DNA of 41,380 nt from Lepiota brunneoincarnata (Eukaryota > Basidiomycota > Agaricomycetes > Agaricales > Agaricaceae), in assembly GCA_023014365.1 (NCBI GenBank), contig JAEBUN010000091.1, forward strand, positions 1 to 41,380, in the 5' to 3' direction. Below the pieces are notes generated by a model. The model saw only the letters and a program-made list of their open reading frames with translations, made no database searches and was not told the DNA's origin. The position numbers and the translations under genes were made by a program. This document shows, piece after piece, positions 39,068 through 41,380 of this stretch. Numbering within the stretch: position 1 is the first letter of the stretch; every line of letters starts with the position of its first letter.

Positions 39068-41380
39068 ATAGGGACTGTCAGGAACCTAGGAGATTGAGGC
39101 GGGCATGTTGTATCTGGTCTCAGAATGTATTTCGTAGTTACATTCTTGTAGACGCCTTGCTCGAACAATTCAAAGACAATGTGGATATGTTCCTACTATA
39201 GGAGCCACCTTGGCACTCCATTCACTGTGTCCTGTCCTCCTCTGACCCCAGCGGGGAGGAGGCTGTAGGGGTGCCTAAGCATCCAGAGTGGCTGTGTTTG
39301 TTCCACCCTCCGTCTCCTCCAGATCAGCCTCCTCGGGTTATGGCATACGTACATAACCGGATGATGCGGCTCCGACCCTTGCTTCGACGTGACGTCGTCG
39401 ATCACTGTGACGTCATGGCCATCTCCATGTTCCTGCATGGGGAGGCTGTGTACTTTCTCAACATCTACTCGGACGATAGGCAGTCGGGCATTCGCTATCT
39501 TGTGGATGCTGTTGACTCTCTCCTGCAGTGCGCCCTCATATCAGGGGACTTCAACTGCCGCTCGCTGCAGTGGGATCTTGTAGAAGCAGGAGCGTTGGGG
39601 GACTGGTAAGGAGTCCTAACAGCGAAGGAACGAGTGTATTACGCGAAGGGAACGACTAGAAACGAAAGGAACAAGCTGTGGACAGCTGTGAGAGACTAGA
39701 GTGGAGATAGAACTAACTACTCACCTATGGACAGCTGTGAGAGACTGGAAGTCCCAAAAGTGTCCACAGGTGCAAGTCCATGTCTAGATCACATGACTAG
39801 CTACCAAAAGCGTCCAGGCCTATCTACAAGTCCACAAACACAACAACAAACAAGTGGGACTGTTCAGAGCACAATAAGACAAGTGCACACTGCTCACCAC
39901 AGGAGTGCATATAGCACATCCTGGCATGTCACAGGGCACTCCTAACAGATCTGTGGGCTCCCCACAATCCTGCTGCTGCGGTATCCCTGCTGGAGACGGC
40001 GGATTCACTGGGCCTGGATCTCTCGCTCCCTGAGAACCCGGGCCCCACACACTTCCCTTTTGAGGAGGGGCTTGCTTCTACCATAATCGACCTTGTGTTT
40101 GCGAGGGCGGCTGCAGGCCATCTGCCGCTTCCCATGCGGTGTCCTGATCTGCGGGGTCAATCTGACCATTGCCCCCTTTGGATCACTATCCCCCTGGAAG
40201 CCTTCGAGGAGGCTGTGCCCAGGTGCTTGCTGAAGCGGGATTCGGACAAGGAGGCCGAGTTCTTAGCTGAGGTTTTGATGGGGCTTATGGGCCTGGATTA
40301 TCCAGACCTGGGCTCACCCAGCAGGATCGACGAGGTGGCCCTGGCTATCTCCACGTTCTTCTCTGAGGCATGACTTGTCCACTCCAAGGAGATCTGCGTC
40401 ATCTCACGGTCTAAACCATGGTAGGACAACAAGTGCTCGTGCACTTACGCGGTGTATTCTCGGTCTCAGGACCAGGAGGACACTCGCACGTTTAAGCGGA
40501 CCTGGAAGGCCGCCAAGCGCAAGTTCTTTGATGAGCGCATTGAGGAGATTGCTTCTACCAACAAGTGCTCCTAGGACCTGATGGATTGGATCAGGGCATG
40601 CAAGTTGCCTCCTTGCGAGGCGATCCACTATCATGATCGCCCCTGCAATACTCTCGAGGAGCTCTGGGAAGGGCTCCACGGTTCTTACAACACCGCCAAC
40701 GACCACCCGGTCGACGTCGGGGTTCTTGATCAGATCGATCCACTCCCACTGTGGGAGTGGCCAGTCTTCTCCAACCTGGAGATGCACGAGGCCTTGCGCA
40801 CGTGCTCCTCTTTGTCATCGCCCAGTCCGGACCACGTCACGTGGATGCACCTCAAGTCCGTTCTGGCGAGCCCGACGGTTACCTGTTTGGTCTGTTGGAT
40901 CGCTGATGCCTGCATGGAGTGCAGGCATTGGCCTCGTCACTTTAAGGAGAGTGTGTCGGTTATCATACCGAAGCCTGGCAAGCCCTCCTATGCTACTCTG
41001 AAGGTATTCAGACTGATCGTCCTTCTCAATACTCTCAGTAAACTTATCGAGAAAATGATGTCGTGCCACTTGCAGTTTGAGGCTGTCAAGTTCAGCATGT
41101 TCCACCTGAACCAGTTTGGCAGTGTGATCCAATGGTCCACCGAGGATGCTGGTGCCTACCTCGTACACCTTGTTTGTGCTGGGTGGGCCTGTGGGTTGAA
41201 GACGAGTGTTCTTGCCTTCAACATTGCACAGTTCTTCCTGTCCCTGAACCATGGGATGCTTCTCACGGTTCTGGCTCAGCAGGGGTTCTCCCCTTGTGTG
41301 GGCCAGTTCTTTGCTTCTTATCTCACGGGGAGGTTTACCAGCTACGCCTGGAACTCCTTCCTATCTGAACCGTTCCGGTG
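39064..41380 (+). pseudogene. LINE family 2 ORF2: endonuclease and RT (partial, degenerate)
   Basis: ATG 39064. Endonuclease: TAG just before EPPWH (near 39200), then VMAYVHNRMM, ISGDFNCRS; interrupted at 39579 by a solo LTR; resumes at 39953 with STIIDLVF and SDHCPLW. TGA at 40371-40373, then two TAG codons replacing Trp (after SKPW, and in NKCS-DLMDW). RT: PSPDHVTW, IPKPGKPSYA and AFNIAQFFLS, in which the motif A Asp is Asn (the minus-strand family 1 copy has FDIAQFF). The window ends before motif C. The stops are C-to-T or G-to-A type. Confidence 0.87.
39579..39947. repeat. Solo LTR, 369 bp, in LINE endonuclease gene
   Basis: Begins TGTAGAAGC and ends CACTCCTAACA, flanked by GATCT at 39574-39578 and 39948-39952. 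Removing it and one GATCT restores the endonuclease reading (LQWD to WAPHNPAA). It shares no similarity with the 660-bp gypsy or 338-bp copia LTRs that I can see, and the 311-bp solo LTR at 19105 shares only the CCTAACA end. Confidence 0.88.

Larger units (their letters stand above)
36797..41380 (+). mobile_element. LINE family 2, plus-strand copy (runs off window)
   Basis: 5' leader, ORF1, ORF2 endonuclease and RT N-terminal part; the 3' end is beyond the window. Its 5' end abuts the 5' end of derivative 2 head to head. A 369-bp solo LTR interrupts the endonuclease. It carries several nonsense codons and frameshifts but is the most complete family 2 copy here. Confidence 0.88.

Overview
This window looks like a transposon graveyard from a filamentous fungus, most likely an agaricomycete basidiomycete. 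That placement is an inference. It rests on chromodomain Ty3/gypsy elements, Tad/L1-like LINEs with an RNase H domain, introns of about 40-60 nt, and strong CpG-to-TpG/CpA decay of repeats. I see no host housekeeping gene, rRNA, tRNA or CRISPR. Almost every base belongs to a retroelement or to a scar between retroelements.

Layout. 1-3615: 3' end of a Ty3/gypsy element (element 1), with intact integrase-chromodomain, an antisense gene and the 3' LTR. 3616-7478 and 17385-about 18900: one minus-strand LINE (family 1) split by an insertion. 7479-8945 and 16788-17384: a plus-strand, internally deleted LINE derivative with a 12-bp target duplication and poly(A), inserted into ORF1 of that LINE. 8946-16782: a full-length Ty3/gypsy element (element 2, 7.84 kb, duplication ATGCC) inserted into the derivative. 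About 18901-20204: an old gypsy remnant (element 3) carrying a nested solo LTR. 20205-21032: LINE 3' end. 21033-24667: 5' half of a fourth gypsy copy (element 4). 24668-25955: orphan segment of unknown nature. 25956-26649: LINE RT fragment. 26650-35647: minus-strand LINE of family 2 without its RT domain, split by a 4996-bp Ty1/copia element at 27955-32950. 35648-about 36794: a second internally deleted LINE derivative. 36797-41380: plus-strand family-2 LINE running off the window, with a 369-bp solo LTR in its endonuclease domain.

How the gypsy family appears to work. The LTR carries a TATA box. Thirty-four bases after its first T lies AGTCTGATAAT, the exact reverse complement of the 11 nt found 2 bases after the 5' LTR, which is the arrangement of Tf1-type self-primed reverse transcription. 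Gag (468 aa) ends at a GGAAAAA-TAG followed 8 nt later by a hairpin, and Pol lies in the -1 frame, so -1 frameshifting is the likely route to Gag-Pol. Between pol and the 3' LTR an antisense, three-exon gene with its own TATA box encodes a coiled-coil protein with a GAL4-type Zn2Cys6 motif split by an intron. This is the least expected component here and my leading candidate for an undescribed system.

Decay. Nearly all damage is C-to-T or G-to-A, mostly at CpG. The two LTRs of element 2 differ by 14 transitions and no other changes by my count, 12 of them at CpG. Most premature stops are TGA where the related copy or family has an Arg CGA or CGG codon. All comparisons were made by eye within the window; no database search was possible.
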